From the NCBI RefSeq assembly GCF_030052815.1, contig NC_079497.1:16258258-16322257 (forward strand): a stretch of 64,000 nucleotides of DNA, given 5' to 3'. Under the pieces are notes generated by a model, which had not been told where the DNA came from, did not search any database, and saw nothing but the letters and a program-made list of their open reading frames with translations. Each line of letters opens with the position of its first letter. The first letter of the stretch is position 1. This stretch comes from Hevea brasiliensis (lineage: Eukaryota > Streptophyta > Magnoliopsida > Malpighiales > Euphorbiaceae). A program made the position numbers and the translations under genes. Positions 51,160-63,800 of this stretch are shown piece by piece.

Positions 51160-53334
51160 AATTATAAAACTAAATATATCTAAAAAATTTAAAAAAAATA
51201 TATGAAATCGATTTTTCAATTTAGTATGATTTTTCGATTTACTTCAAAATCTCAATAGCCGTGTATAGCCCTGTATTTAGAGCTTTAATTAAAAATTTTA
51301 TTTCCATAAATGAATATCCATAAATTTATGATGGAATGGCAATGCTTTATAAATGAATTTTCTATTATTATTTTGTTCAAATTAAAATATTACTTATTTT
51401 ATTAATAACAATTTTAGTTAATGAAAAATTATTTTACAAATAAAAAAATAAAATAATTAATAAAAACTATAAATACATTTTCCCCCAAATTAAAGAATAC
51501 GTTTTTTTTTTTTTAATTCAAGTAAGAAGGGAGAGGAAACTTTGAAAAAAAAAAAAAGAGCAAAATGGGCAGAGGAAAATAATGAGTGGAATTGAATTTC
51601 AAGCACTTTCTTCCACTTTGCCGTGTTTACCTAACATGTGTGTCTTCCTTTTTTTTTTTTAGATTATTTTTATGGGTTATTTTCCTTGATGACAAGTATG
51701 CTATAATTTTTCTCTATTACCAGTTTAGAGAAGCTTATATATCCAATAATTTTTATCTTCCTTGCGTTCTATTAGTAATTCAATCCTTCACAATTTCTGT
51801 TCGAAATCTAATATGGAGAATATATGAAATGAAAAGATAAAATATATACGATTATATTGCAATTGAATTGACTAGTCATTTTAATACGTAAAGTAATAAT
51901 TATTAAAATAAAATAATGTATAATTTGTTCAACACTCTTTTCAAATTTAATATGATATCAACTCTAATTTTTATTGTGGCTTTCAATCCCACATAAGTCT
52001 ACATAATTGAACTTCTTGTATTGGGTTAATATAAATTGTCAAGAATGGGCGAGATTGCATTAAAGCAAATGAAAATGTAAAATATATATGATTGAATTGT
52101 AACATAAAATTCGTTTTAATAATTATTTAGTATTTATTTTAAATTTAATATTTTTTTCTATTTTTTTAGAGACATGTATCTTACATTAATAAACTTTTTA
52201 TATAAAAAAAAAGTAAGAAATACAATTTTACATTAATAATAGCATTCATGTAAAAGGATATATTGGAGTCAGTTAAACTTATTTTCCTTTCCATTTCGTA
52301 AACTAAATATTGGGATAGGAATAACTATTTCATTGTTGAATAATTGTTATTCAATTCCGTGTCCATTTCATGAATATGACCTAATTGTCAACTTGCAGAA
52401 GCTGTCAAAGGAGACATTTTAATGGGCTGTCGTCTGCTACTGTCAAAAGCAAAATTGCGAGGAAACCGATCAGGAAATAGAATTTTCCTTCGGGTGCAAG
52501 CAAGACTTGACAAAAAAAGGAAAAAATATTAGAAACGAGGAAAGATTTGTTTGGGTGGCTGGTGGACTTGAAATTTATTACACAAAAGTCTCCCCCTTGT
52601 AATTTTATTATAAGGTAATTCAAAAACATTTAGATTCAGTCCAAATCATGCTTCAATTTTTCGACGTTCCATTTTATCCATCTTCAACAATAATTAACAA
52701 TTTTTTGGTGGAAACTACGTTCCAATGAATTGAAGTTCCAATGACATGAGCTCAATTTTTTTACACTTTCACAATCAATGTTGACAAAAGTTTGTAAGTT
52801 TTTTTTTTTTTTTTTTTGCTATTTCTGATAATTATATTTTTAGGTCATTATTGGTTGGATTGTGCTGTGTTGAGTTGGGCTGGGCTGCTTTTCTTATCTC
52901 TGGAAAACAGAGGTAATAGGGCATTCGGCCATTAATTGGATGTATCAAGAGAGAGAATTGTAGTGTCAATTATAATTAAAATTAATGTCACTCAAAACTC
53001 CTCCAATACAATGAAAATAATTTTGCTTATCAAAAACTATAAAAGTATAATAAACTCAATATTAATGAAACATAAATTTGAGATTTTAGAATATTTTTTT
53101 TTTTTATTTCAGATCTTCAACTTTGGTTAATTTTATCACTGGATTAAAGCTATCAAATTTTTACTTTTATCATTTTGGGCTTCTTGCTATTTTTATTTTT
53201 TTTAATTTCTTTGGTTTTTTTTTATTATAAAACTTTTTCTGCATTTTAGAAATCAAGAGGGTGGGAGGAAAGGGGGGAAAAAAAATTTCTTGAGTTATAT
53301 CACACTTTCATTTTGAATTTGGTTGGCTTTTGAT
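49123..53334. other. AT-rich intergenic DNA, no gene
   Basis: TA microsatellites lie at about 49279-49339 and 51098-51155. No reading frame, RNA gene or element is supported. Homopolymer T runs occur near 51505, 51648 and 52800. Confidence 0.75.
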
Positions 53335-54140
53335 TGTTTGATAAGCAGAAATTTTATTAATAAAAAAGTTAAAAGAAAAATTTAGCATGGGCATATTCAA
53401 CTGAAAAATTTGGCTACGCCCAAAGACATGGCCGCTAAGTGAAAAAAACCTGGTAGGAGAGCAATAACCAAGGCCAAAAGCAAAAGCAAAAACAAACCAA
53501 ACTAGAATACAACAGAGACTGAACTAAACCAACACAAAACCAGAGAAAATAGACTAAAAGAACAATTGAAACAACAAAAATTAAAACCATGCAATAAAGT
53601 CCTCTAATCTCGACAGGCCTTGCTTAGTTAAAGAGTCCACTGCCAAGTTTACTTCCCTAAGAACATGATTGACGGTAACATTTTCAAAGATGATGCACAA
53701 CATAAGAAATGGAATTAATGGTGGAGTTCAGGCTCTAAGCGGGGTCCAAAGAATTCTTAGCCCAAGTAATAACATTCACCGAATCTGATTCCACAATGAT
53801 AGAAGAGATATTCAATAGCAAGTGAGAATCTAGAGACAACAATTGGAGCGTTTTCTCAATAGCTTTAATCTCAGCAGCATTTGAGTCATCCAACCTAGCT
53901 GGACAAGAAAATACACATAAAAAGATTCCATTATGATTTCGCAAAACCCCTCAATGGCATAAGGACAGGCTTCCCCCATGAATATCCGTCAACATTCCAT
54001 TTTAAGGAGCCAGGGAAAGGAGGTTGACAGAGTAAGGGAAAGCGATGATAAACTGGATGATATTGATCTAATAGAAGCTGAAGACACCAGAAGACTAGTC
54101 CCAGAAAATGCAAAAATGGGATCCAAGGCTCTCATCTAAG
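53335..54140 (-). pseudogene. LINE 3' end: RNase H domain, frameshifted
   Basis: On the minus strand 53931-54113 ends in PGSLKWNVDGYSWGKPV, the opening of the RVT_3-type RNase H found at the C-terminus of plant L1 LINEs. After a frameshift near 53940, 53735-53944 continues RNHNGIFLCVFSCPARLDDS, then NAAEIKAIEKTLQLLS and IIVESDSVNVITWAKNS. Another shift leads to VNHVLREVNLAVDSLTKQG and a stop near 53588. The 3' untranslated part has ATTAATAAAATTTC at about 53355. The 5' end is truncated near 54140. Confidence 0.82.
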
Positions 54141-54735
54141 TGGACACACGATGTAGCATTAAAGCACATAAATCAACATAATTTAGGTCCTTTATTATTG
54201 AAAATTTTATAATCACATGCAGTTCTTAATTTAATAAAATTAAGTAATTAATTCAGCGACTCGAATGAAAATTGTATTAAAAAAATTTCATTACAATTAC
54301 TTTTCCCCTTCTTTTTAGAAAATTATGTGCTAAAGTGGTGAGTGCATATAAGCAATTCTACATGATTTGCAGCAAATATTTTCCTAAAATTCATTTTTCA
54401 CATTTTCTAACATTTGGGACACTCATGAAATAGGTCAATGTAAAATGTTTTTCTGCTCAAATAGGAAATTAAGTAATTTTAAAAGAAAATGATTTCTCCT
54501 TTTCAAAGGAGGAATATATTTTTTGAATTTTGATAATCTTATTAAAACGTTAAAACACTTATACATGCATTACACAAATATATACCCAAGGATGGACGCA
54601 TGATTAAATGTGGAGGGGGCCAAAATCTAAAGAGTCATATAATTATCAAAATTAATTTAAAAAATTTTAAATTGCACTTTATTAAACAATAACTAACATT
54701 AATATATTAAAATAAGCAATATGAGTTTTAACAAA
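54141..54735. other. Intergenic, no gene seen
   Basis: Plain AT-rich sequence between the LINE fragment and the next LTR. Confidence 0.65.
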
Positions 54736-55923
54736 TGTAATACCCACTACTTTCCGATGTCGGAATTCCTGTCATTGATAGGAAATTCTCGGGAAACTTA
54801 AGGTTTCACAAACAAAAGAAATAGTGGTAGGTTCTCTATGTATGCTATGATGTGTTAAAGATGTATATAAGAATGAATAAGTTTTTGCTTGTTTTAGCCA
54901 AGTAAAAGTTTAAGTGATGTTTTTAGGCAAAAGGAACTTCGACAACCGAATGCTGGACTTTCGGTAGACAAAATCCCCTTTTTGCTGTTGAGATGTCCTT
55001 TTCGATGGAATGAACTCCAATAATTGAAAGCTGGGCATTCGGAAAGTCCCCTCTACAGTAGGGTATAAATAGCCCATTTTAGTTCAAATTCAAAGAAAAA
55101 TATTTTCTCTCTCTCTCTTTGTATTGTGTCATGTAAAAAGGTTTGGATTGAGTTTTCTTGAAAAATTTCATGCTTGGATGCTTGGATTTCTTTGGGGAAA
55201 CTCAAGATTCAAGAGTTAATTGCAAGTTTCCTCTGCTAAATCCTCTAATTTCGTTTTCAAGAATGAAAGGTCTTTCTCACTTTTTAAGTTTCTTCTAAAT
55301 GATCAAAATGATTCTGAAAAATGTTCATGAGTGAGCTTGAGAGGCATGGATTTCATGTAAGAAAAGAGTGGTTTTGTCTTTTTGGAATCAATTTTAACCT
55401 TTTGGAGAGTTGTTGCATGTTGATGTTTTGAGGGGATCTTTAAATGCACGTGGCTTTTTGGGGTTCTAGTATAAGTTTAAAATGTGTATTATGATGATGG
55501 AATTTGGGTTTAAAATATGTGAAAGTTGTTTGAGTTTGATTTTTTTAGTTTCTCCTTTATGGTGTTTTGAAAATTTTTAAGAGAATCTTAGGTTGTTGAT
55601 TGTTGGTTGGATGCATGTAGCATCCATGCACAATTTTAAGTTTGTGGCATGTTTTGGAGGTAATTTGAGTTCATCAGAGGAAGTTGTGGAGCATAGTTAT
55701 GCTTTGGGTGTGAGTTTTGGGCAAAGAAAATTCTAGAAATTCCTAAGTTCGACAGCCAAAACCACAGTTTTGGCAGCCAAAGCAGCTAAAGCTTCTTGGG
55801 AGTTTTCTTAGTTTAGGACTTCAACAGCCAAAGTTCCTAACTTCGACAACTAGAGTATAGGAGCTTAGAACTTCGGTAACCAAAGTTCCTTACTTTAGTA
55901 GCCATAATTGCTACTACCCAAAA
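54736..55923 (+). mobile_element. Probable LTR of another gypsy-like element, interrupted
   Basis: It starts TGTAATACCCACTACTTTCC, close to the TGTAACACCC opening of the Tekay-like LTRs. A good TATA box (GGTATAAATAG, 55062-55072) and a CT-rich transcript start follow. From 55740 to 55915 a motif around CTTCGACAGCCAAAG recurs about six times with variations. The right part is cut off by the LTR that begins at 55924. No partner copy or coding region is present. Confidence 0.45.
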
Positions 55924-57344
55924 TGTAACACCCCCATACTAAGTAGTCTATATATTCTACTGTTTCGGTGACTAGTGTCTGTCCGAACAGTTAAGATGTT
56001 TAAAACCATACCTAAGCCACCTAGAAAAGCCATAAATAAAATTAATATAGATTACATGAGGATGAATGAAAATAAGAAGAATAAAGCCTAAATCGGTTAA
56101 ATGAGCCAAGGTCCTAACGATGGATGACCGACCCGAGAAGTGACTGTGAGCTTAATTGCAACCCTAAATTCATGTGGAACCCCATGACATCCTAGGCCAA
56201 GGGATAATTACGAAACTATTGGGAATGTAAAAACCATAGAAAAGAAATGAGAACAAACTTAAATAAGTGGATCAAAACTCAAGGAGTTATCAAGCATTAT
56301 TAAAAGATGAATTACTACTGATGAGGGGCATTTTGGTCAATTCACCCTTAGAGGTGACTTTTGACCTAAATGTTCATTAAAATATATGAGATTAAAATAA
56401 TGAAAAATAATTAAAATATAGAGAATTGTAGGGAAAAGAAAAGGAATGAAATGAAATCTAAAGTTTAATTTGAATTATGACATCATCAATGACATATGCA
56501 TGACACAATTAAAATTTTAATTTAAATTCATTTATTTTTAGATAAATATAAATAAGACAAGATAGGAATTAAAAAAAAAAAATCCATCTTTTTCTACCTT
56601 CTTTTGGCCGGCACACCTATTTCTCTCCCTCTTTTTTTTTTTTTTTCATTTCCTCCATTGATGGATATCCAAAGCTCCAAAAACCTTAAATTTCCTTCCC
56701 AATTTTTGTAGCCACCAAAATAAAGCCTTATTATTTTACCTTGTCTTGAAGATTGGAAGAAAGAAAATCAAGAAATTCTTGAAGTTGTGGAGTGGAAAAT
56801 TCTACCCAAACAAGGTAACTGAATTCAATTCAAATTGGTGATATATTCTTTAAATTTGAGTTGAGTTAGGCATGAATTAACTTAGGAAAACATGAAAAAC
56901 ATGCATGGAACTCTCACCCTAAATTTCATCTAGCTTGAGTACCTTAGGGTTTTGACATGCCATGATCAAATTAAACATGAATTGCAATGTGTGGTGAGGT
57001 AGTATGCATGATTTGTGAAGTGAGGTTGCTTGAATTTGTATGAATTGTGAAGTTGGGAATTAGGGTTTTGGTGGAATTGGGGATTTGTGATATGAGGCAT
57101 AATTGTAATGTTTGAAGTCTAATGTTGATCAATTGATGTGTGTTTGTTGAGAAATGAAGCTGGTTGTTGGATTGAATTGAGCAATTGGAGGTGTTACTTG
57201 TGTGTTGGATTTCTGGACCTCTGAGTCCAATGTGCTTTTATGGTTATAAGTAGAGCTAGACAGCTCCAATTGGTGTAAGGCTAATTGGAGATGAAACTTA
57301 AGACTTAAAGCCACAAATTTCATGAAGAAATGTTACCCATAAAA
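55924..57344 (+). mobile_element. Tekay/Del-like LTR, 5' part, interrupted
   Basis: It starts TGTAACACCCCCATACTAAG and continues with CTACTGTTTCGGTGACTAGT, matching the first bases of the LTRs at 661 and 18852. It is cut at 57345 by the minus-strand element; its remainder should lie beyond 64000. Short frames inside are not supported. Confidence 0.8.
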
Positions 57345-57922
57345 TGTCACACCTTACCCCTCTGTAAGGCATAACATGATCCCGTAGAATACCTAATGAA
57401 CTACCGCACTTCACCTACCGATAACTCATTAAGTACCCTACAAGGGATTTTAAAACAATTTTCTTACTTTTGTTAAGTGGTGAGCATTTTCTAATAGGCA
57501 TTTAAAACATATGATTAAAAGTAAATCTAGTTAATATTTTTAGTCCATTTTATTTTTCCGCAAATTTTATAAAAATTTTGTGAGTTCCTCTCGTATTTTG
57601 AGAAAACAGTTCTTCAAATACCTGTAAAAAGCACTTCTAAAAATTTTTCTCAACAACTACTTCAATTTCACAATCAAACTCAATCCGTTTCAACAACTCC
57701 ACAATCATTTCAATCAATTTCTCAAGTTCAAAATTTAATAATCCTCAAAATACTAGCAATACATTTCATTCAAATTAAATAAAATAGTTTCATTCATATT
57801 TCATTAGAAACAAAACAATTTATATACATCATTCCAAAATTTACATTAAGAGAATTTCAAACTATAATATATATTACAATTGTATACAAATTTTATACAA
57901 ACTGCTCAAGACCCATTTTTAC
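57345..57922 (-). repeat. 3' LTR, only the last 578 bp
   Basis: Nearly identical to 60810-61389, ending at the shared CTCAAGACCCATTTTTAC. Beyond that point the sequence switches to junction repeats and RT. Confidence 0.92.
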
Positions 57923-57975
57923 TGAAATTTCACTTGTCCGTTCACTGAAATTTGTCCGTTCACTGAAATTTCACA
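57923..57975. repeat. Short direct repeats at the deletion junction
   Basis: TGTCCGTTCACTGAAATTT occurs twice head to tail, after a leading ACTGAAATTTCAC. It derives from the RT sequence at the edge of the deletion. Confidence 0.85.
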
Positions 57976-58695
57976 TCTTTTCTAAGCAGCTTGGTCAATA
58001 GAGATGTCAACATGGAGAATCCCTTCACAAATCGACGGTAGTATCCAGCTAAACCCAGAAAACTGCGAATCTCTGTGGCATTTCTGGGTGGCCTCCAATT
58101 AAGGACAGCTTCAATCTTACTTGGATCTACCTTGATGCCCTCTTCTGATACTACATGCCCCAAGAAAGATATTTCTTTCAGCCAAAATTCACACTTCGAT
58201 AATTTGGCATATAGCTGTTTCTCCCTCAAAGTCTGCAGTACAATCCACAGATGTCTATCATGCTCTTCTGCATTCCTCGAATAGACCAATATATCATCTA
58301 TGAATACCACAACAAACTGGTCGAGGTATGGTCTGAAGATAGTATTCATCAGATCCATAAAAGCAGCCGGAGCATTAGTTAACCCGAATGGCATAACCAA
58401 AAACTCATAATGGCCATAGCGGGTTCTGAAGGCAGTTTTAGGAATACTCTGCTCTTGTACTTTCAACTGATAATAACCTGATCTCAGGTCAATTTTGGAG
58501 AACACAGCTGCACCCCTCAACTGATCAAACAAGTCATCAATACGGGGCAATGGATATCTGTTCTTTATTGTCACCTTATTCAACTACCGATAATCAATAC
58601 ACAAGCGGAGAGTGTCATCCTTCTTCTTAACAAACAATATTGGTGCTCCCCAAGGTGACACACTAGGGCAGATAAAGCCCTTGTCAAGTAATTCT
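57960..58695 (-). pseudogene. gypsy reverse transcriptase, partial
   Basis: 57960-58583 is open: [20 protein letters not shown], then [28 protein letters not shown], the FIDDILVYS active-site box, and [16 protein letters not shown]. Upstream, the same frame meets a TAG just before LNKVT, at a Gln position, and a TAA near 58697 after KVQL, also at a Gln position. At the left edge a Trp codon has become TGA. RNase H and integrase are absent. Confidence 0.9.
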
Positions 58696-59435
58696 TACAA
58701 CTGCACTTTCAACTCTTTCAATTCTGCTGGTGCCATTCTATATGGTGTTATGGAGATTGGGTCCACACCAGGCATAACATCAATTTCAAACTGCACCTCT
58801 CTTTCTGGAGGTAATCCTGGTAATTCATCAGGAAACACATCCGGAAAGTCACATATAGTAGGGATGTCCCTTAGTGCTGGGCTCCCCACTTGGGTGTCTA
58901 TCACATGTGCCAAGTATGCCTCACACCCCTTTCTGATCATTCTTCTGGCTAGTGCAGCCGAAATGATGTTTGATGGCAGTAAATGCCTCTCCCCATGTAT
59001 TACCACATCACCGCATGAGAGGAGACCAAAAGTGTATCTTGATCTCTGATCAATCATGACGTGATGCCTGGCTAACCAATCCATGCCCAAGATAATATCA
59101 TACTCTCTGAAGGGCATTTCAATCAAGTTTGATAGGAAAACATGTCCTTGGATCACCAAAGGACAGTCTCTATAAATTCTGTTGACCCGGACCTCTTGTC
59201 CTAACGGACTAGTTACTAGCACTTCAAAACCCATTTGCACACATGGAACAGCAAGTGAACTGACTATGCTAGCACTAACATATGAATGGGTTGAACCCGG
59301 ATCAAACAATACAAATACATCTTGATCAGAGATAGAGAATGTACTAGCTACCACATCGGAAGTCTCAGCCTCTTCTCGTTGTCTCATTGAATAAACCCTG
59401 ACTGAAGCACTCCCTTGTGCCGACCAGCGTGCCAC
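58695..59435 (-). pseudogene. gypsy aspartic protease and start of RT
   Basis: An open frame of 246 residues. The protease active site is LFDPGSTHSYVSA (Asp-Pro-Gly-Ser in place of the more usual Asp-Ser-Gly). DIILGMDWLARHHV is the typical downstream segment, then DFPDVFPDELPGLPPEREV leads into RT. It follows gag after a low-complexity RGRGRGR-type linker near 59470. The domain looks complete, but it is cut off from RT by a stop. Confidence 0.88.
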
Positions 59436-59439
59436 TGTT

Positions 59440-60661
59440 GCTGAGCGGTGCCTCTACCTCTGCCTCTACCTCTGCCTCTTCCTGCCTTGCAATTGTGAAC
59501 CTCTAGGAGCGGGACTCAATAAATCCTCAGCGATGTAGGAGCTGGACCATATCTCGAAGACGGAACACTAGTGCAGTCTCTTGCTAAATGACCCTTGCCT
59601 CCACAATTAAAGCAGGCTCCAGTGGCCCAATAACACTCCCCCCCATGAATCTTGCCACAAGTCTCACAGGGGCGGGCAGAATGTGAACCCCTGCTCGACT
59701 ACTGACCAGACCTAGGGGGTCTCTGTCCGGAAAATCTACCTCTACCAAATCTTCCACCTCGACCCCTGCTGGGTCCACTAAACTTCTTTCTCTTTCTAGA
59801 GGTAGCACGAACTTCAACCGATTTTCCCCTTGTCTTTTACGATTTCTCGACTTTTCTGATTTTTCTTTCACTAGGGTTGCTTCTGATTCAATTCTCTCCA
59901 GTTTAAGTGCTTGAGACATAAGCTCTAAGAAGTTGCTGTGTCGGAATCCCACAACTTGCATCCTTATGCTGGGCTTCAAACCCGTCTCAAATCTCTTGCA
60001 TCTTGCCTTGCTGGTAGTAAGGAGACTCCCCGCATAGTGACTCAGGCGGGAGAACTCCCTCTCATACTCTGCCACTGATCGATTTCCTTGTTTCAAACTC
60101 AAAAATTCTTGCAGTTTCTGATCAACATATGCATCTGGGATGTATTTCTGTCTGAACTCTCTGATGAAGTCATCCCAGGTTAGCACTGGTGGTTCAGCCA
60201 AGCCTCTGAGGGATGGTATTCCACCAATCATACGCATCCCCTTGCAGTAGAGACATAGAATACTCAAACTTCAGTTCATCTTGGCAGTGCAGCTTCTTAA
60301 ATACTCTGTCCATTCTTTCAAGCCATTGCTCTGCCTCTAAAGGGTCCACTGTACCCTTAAATTCTGCAGCCCCATACTTCAGTAATTTATCATATTGTCT
60401 GACTGGAGGCAGTGGTTGTGCCATAGGTGTTTGGGGTGGAGCTTGAACAGGCATACCCCCAGCCATTTGTTGAAACATCGCAACCATCTGGCATGCGGTA
60501 TGCAGAAAGCTGCGGCATTTGCGAAGTGGTGCTCTTGACCATGACATTCGATAAAGCTGGGGCTTCCTCTTATGCCTCAGCTTCAACAGACTGCTCAACT
60601 GAGCGATCCCCTTTTTCCATTTCAGTCTGAAGTTAGAGTATCTCCTGAACAAATAACACAT
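59440..60661 (-). pseudogene. gypsy gag, frameshifted
   Basis: 60194-60661 has the gag start region and EAEQWLERMDRVFKKLHCQD; after a frameshift near 60200, 59584-60267 continues WDDFIREFRQKYIPDAYVDQ and GNRSVAEYEREFSRLSHYAG, the retrotransposon gag core. A second frameshift near 59840 precedes the zinc knuckle (CFNCGGKGHLARDC at about 59600), which lies in yet another frame. The upstream ATG is uncertain. Confidence 0.85.
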
Positions 60662-60786
60662 GGAGATTTCCCTCCGTTAGTTCATATTCATGATGTAATG
60701 CACTGTATGTAACAATTATGGACATTGAGCAGTTATACTTAACAAAGAAAAGACACAAATTCACAATTTAAAACATACTTCAAAAA

Positions 60787-60801
60787 CTGGCTCTGATACC
60801 A
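60787..60801 (-). other. Primer-binding site (initiator Met tRNA type)
   Basis: TGGTATCAGAGCCAG on the minus strand, 8 bases after the LTR end GGTGTGACA. Complementary to initiator-methionine tRNA. Confidence 0.85.
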
Positions 60802-60809
60802 CTAAAACA

Positions 60810-63800
60810 TGTCACACCTTACCCCTCTGTAAGGCATAACATGATCCCGTAGAATACCTAATGAACTACCGCACTTCACCTACCGATAACTCATTAAGTA
60901 CCCTACAAGGGATTTTAAAACAATTTTCTTACTTTTGTTAAGTGGTGAGCATTTTCTAATAGGTATTTAAAACATATGATTAAAAGTAAATCTAGTTAAT
61001 ATTTTTAGTCCATTTTATTTTTCTGCAAATTTTATAAAAATTTTGACAGAGTTCCCTCTGTATTTTGAGAAAACAGTTCTTCAAATACCTGTAAAAAGCA
61101 CTTCTAAAAATTTTTCTCAACAACTACTTCAATTTCACAATCAAACTCAATCCATTTCAACAACTCCACAATCATTTCAATCAATTTCTCAAGTTCAAAA
61201 TTTAATAATCCTCAAAATACTAGCAATACATTTCATTCAAATTAAATAAAATAGTTTCATTCATATTTCATTAGAAACAAAACAATTTATATACATCATT
61301 CCAAAATTTACATTAAGAGAATTTCAAACTATAATATATATTACAACTGTATACAAATTTTATACAAACTGCTCAAGACCCATTTTTACATGTCCATACA
61401 TTTATGTGCAATATATACATCAAGGTATAAATTAAACCCGAAGACTTTAAGCTGATAGCTCCTCACACCTCAGCAGCTCAATCTGCTACTCCTATAGTCT
61501 CTGTATCTGCGACAGCAATAGAAGCTATCGCTGAGTACTAGGACTCAATGGTGCACAACATACTAAAATAATCTTTATGCAGAATATAAATCACATTTAT
61601 TCAAAAATTTGACTAAACATGAGCATTAAACACAAAACATGAATTATGAAATTTTAATGCAAACCAAGTTCATTTCGAAGTATCAAAACACATTTCATAA
61701 AACCCACAGTTAGATCATGCCATTCGAAACAAATAGAATCTCAATAGCCAGAGGCTAAAGAGAAATCACATCACAAGGCTAGCTAGCTCAAATATATGGA
61801 TATCCATTCACATCCTCTTCTACTGGCACACCTCAACACTTCTCCAGAGAAGGAATCAAAATTCGAAACTAATTACCTTCACTAGTCGTGCTAGTGAGGT
61901 GTTCAAATATATGGTCATGACACTGTGGTTTCAAAACTTATCTTAACAATTTGTTAAACATTGTCATTTCAATATACATAATAACTTTCAACAATTTAAA
62001 TCAAAACATCATAAGAATGCCATAACTCAATATTTCACATTATTCAAAATAGTATGCAAAAGATGATTATAAAAAGCATACGTTGTGCACAAACCTCAAG
62101 CGAGTCGCCTCTGGGCCTTGACTCGGTTCCTCGGGTTTTTTCTCGGTATTCTTTTCAATTGAAATACACAATTTTACAATGTTTCAGTACTAGAACTTAA
62201 CATAAATCCCAAAATAAATTTAGCTTCACATTTACCTAGTTCTAACGTGTTAAATTCGACGTCCTCGAAATTTTTGTGTTTCGGGTTACTATTCACTACA
62301 CTATTCAAGTCAAATAATTGACTTTCTAAGGCTTAATAGGTATGGGAACTCCAACTTCACCCACATACCACATTTTGGTCACTAAACTTGTTGGTTTTGG
62401 TTGTTTACTCAAATCCTAATTCTTTTAGGCAAATTTGGTAAATTTTAGTTTTTGAGTCCTAAGTTGCACTGTTCCATTGGTCACTTTATTGATGGAATTT
62501 GGTAAAACTTTCTTCATAGAAAATTTTCCCCATTGTCTTAAGTTTATTCTCCTTTTTGAATCACCCCAATTGTAGTTTTGTAGCTCAAGTTATAGCCAAA
62601 ATACGATTCTTCGTTCACGTGCAATCGCTCATGCTGCAATTTTGGTTCTGGCAGATTTTTGATCCAACTTCGTTCAATAATTTGATTAAGTTAAGTCCGT
62701 AATTTGGTCTAATTTCCTTCATACGAAATGTTCTATTATGTCTTAGGTTTCCATTGGTTCAAGATTCACCTAAATCGGAGTTTTCTAGAGAGAGTTATAG
62801 CCATTGAAACCTTACTGTTCAAATGGCAATCCTGCAGTTTTGCAGGTTCAGTAACTCAATTTTGCTCAATAATTTGATTAGGTTAATGGCATAATTTGGG
62901 TTGGTGTTCTTCATGAAAGTTTTAGGTCTATATCTTATCTAATTACTGGTAAAATTTCAGGTCATTTTGACCTTCCTAGCTCGAGTTATGACCAATACTG
63001 TTCATTTGGTCAGTTTGTGCAGTGGCAGACTGCTCTTAACCAACTTTGGTCAATTTCACTAGGTTTTGGTCAGTTTTTGGTTCCTTAACGAAAATTGTGT
63101 CATTTTATGTCTATTTTCATCCCCAATTGGTGGCATATCAATTGGACTTGTAAAATTTCCGTTTTGATCCTTCAAAGTTGGCTTGGTCATGCTGCCAGTA
63201 GCATGACCATTTACCCTACGAATTTGACTTTCATTCTAACAATTCCCACACATCTCCTTTGGTCATTATTGACCATTTTTCTCTTCACAATAGGTCAAAC
63301 ATGCCATTTACTCATTTTTCCAAATTTTGTCTCAAAACCCTAGGCCTCCAAACCCTAATCACACTAAAATGTTGCATTTATTCACATTTATGCATTTCCA
63401 ACTTACTACCATTCTCATGCAAATTTACTAACACATTTAAATCCATCAAACCATACAAAATCATACTCTCCTTCAACAGGCCAAAATTTTAGTTTGGTCT
63501 ATCCACATATTTTCATTTCATTTTATTAGTTTCTAAGCTCATTTCAACAACTAATTATGCACTTAATCAACTAATTAGTAGTTAAGAGACTAACCTTTGC
63601 TTAGATCCTCAAATCTCAATCTTTTGTGCTCCTTTCTTCTTTCAATCTTCTTCTTAAGTTGCAATAGTAAGCTCTAGTAAGGTTTTTAGGAGAGTTGTTA
63701 AGGTTGAGTGGAGGAATTAAAGCTTAAATGTAAGCTTAAATGGAGGAATTCTCATGGAGGGTTTTGGGAGAAAATGGGGCGGCAACAAAGGAAGAAGAAG

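Noticed and set aside
51586..51840. 84-residue plus-strand frame with a hydrophobic start
   Set aside because: AT-rich surroundings, poly-Phe from a T-run, no homology recognised and no gene context.
58612..59049. 145-residue plus-strand frame
   Set aside because: Antisense shadow of the gypsy protease/RT frame on the minus strand.
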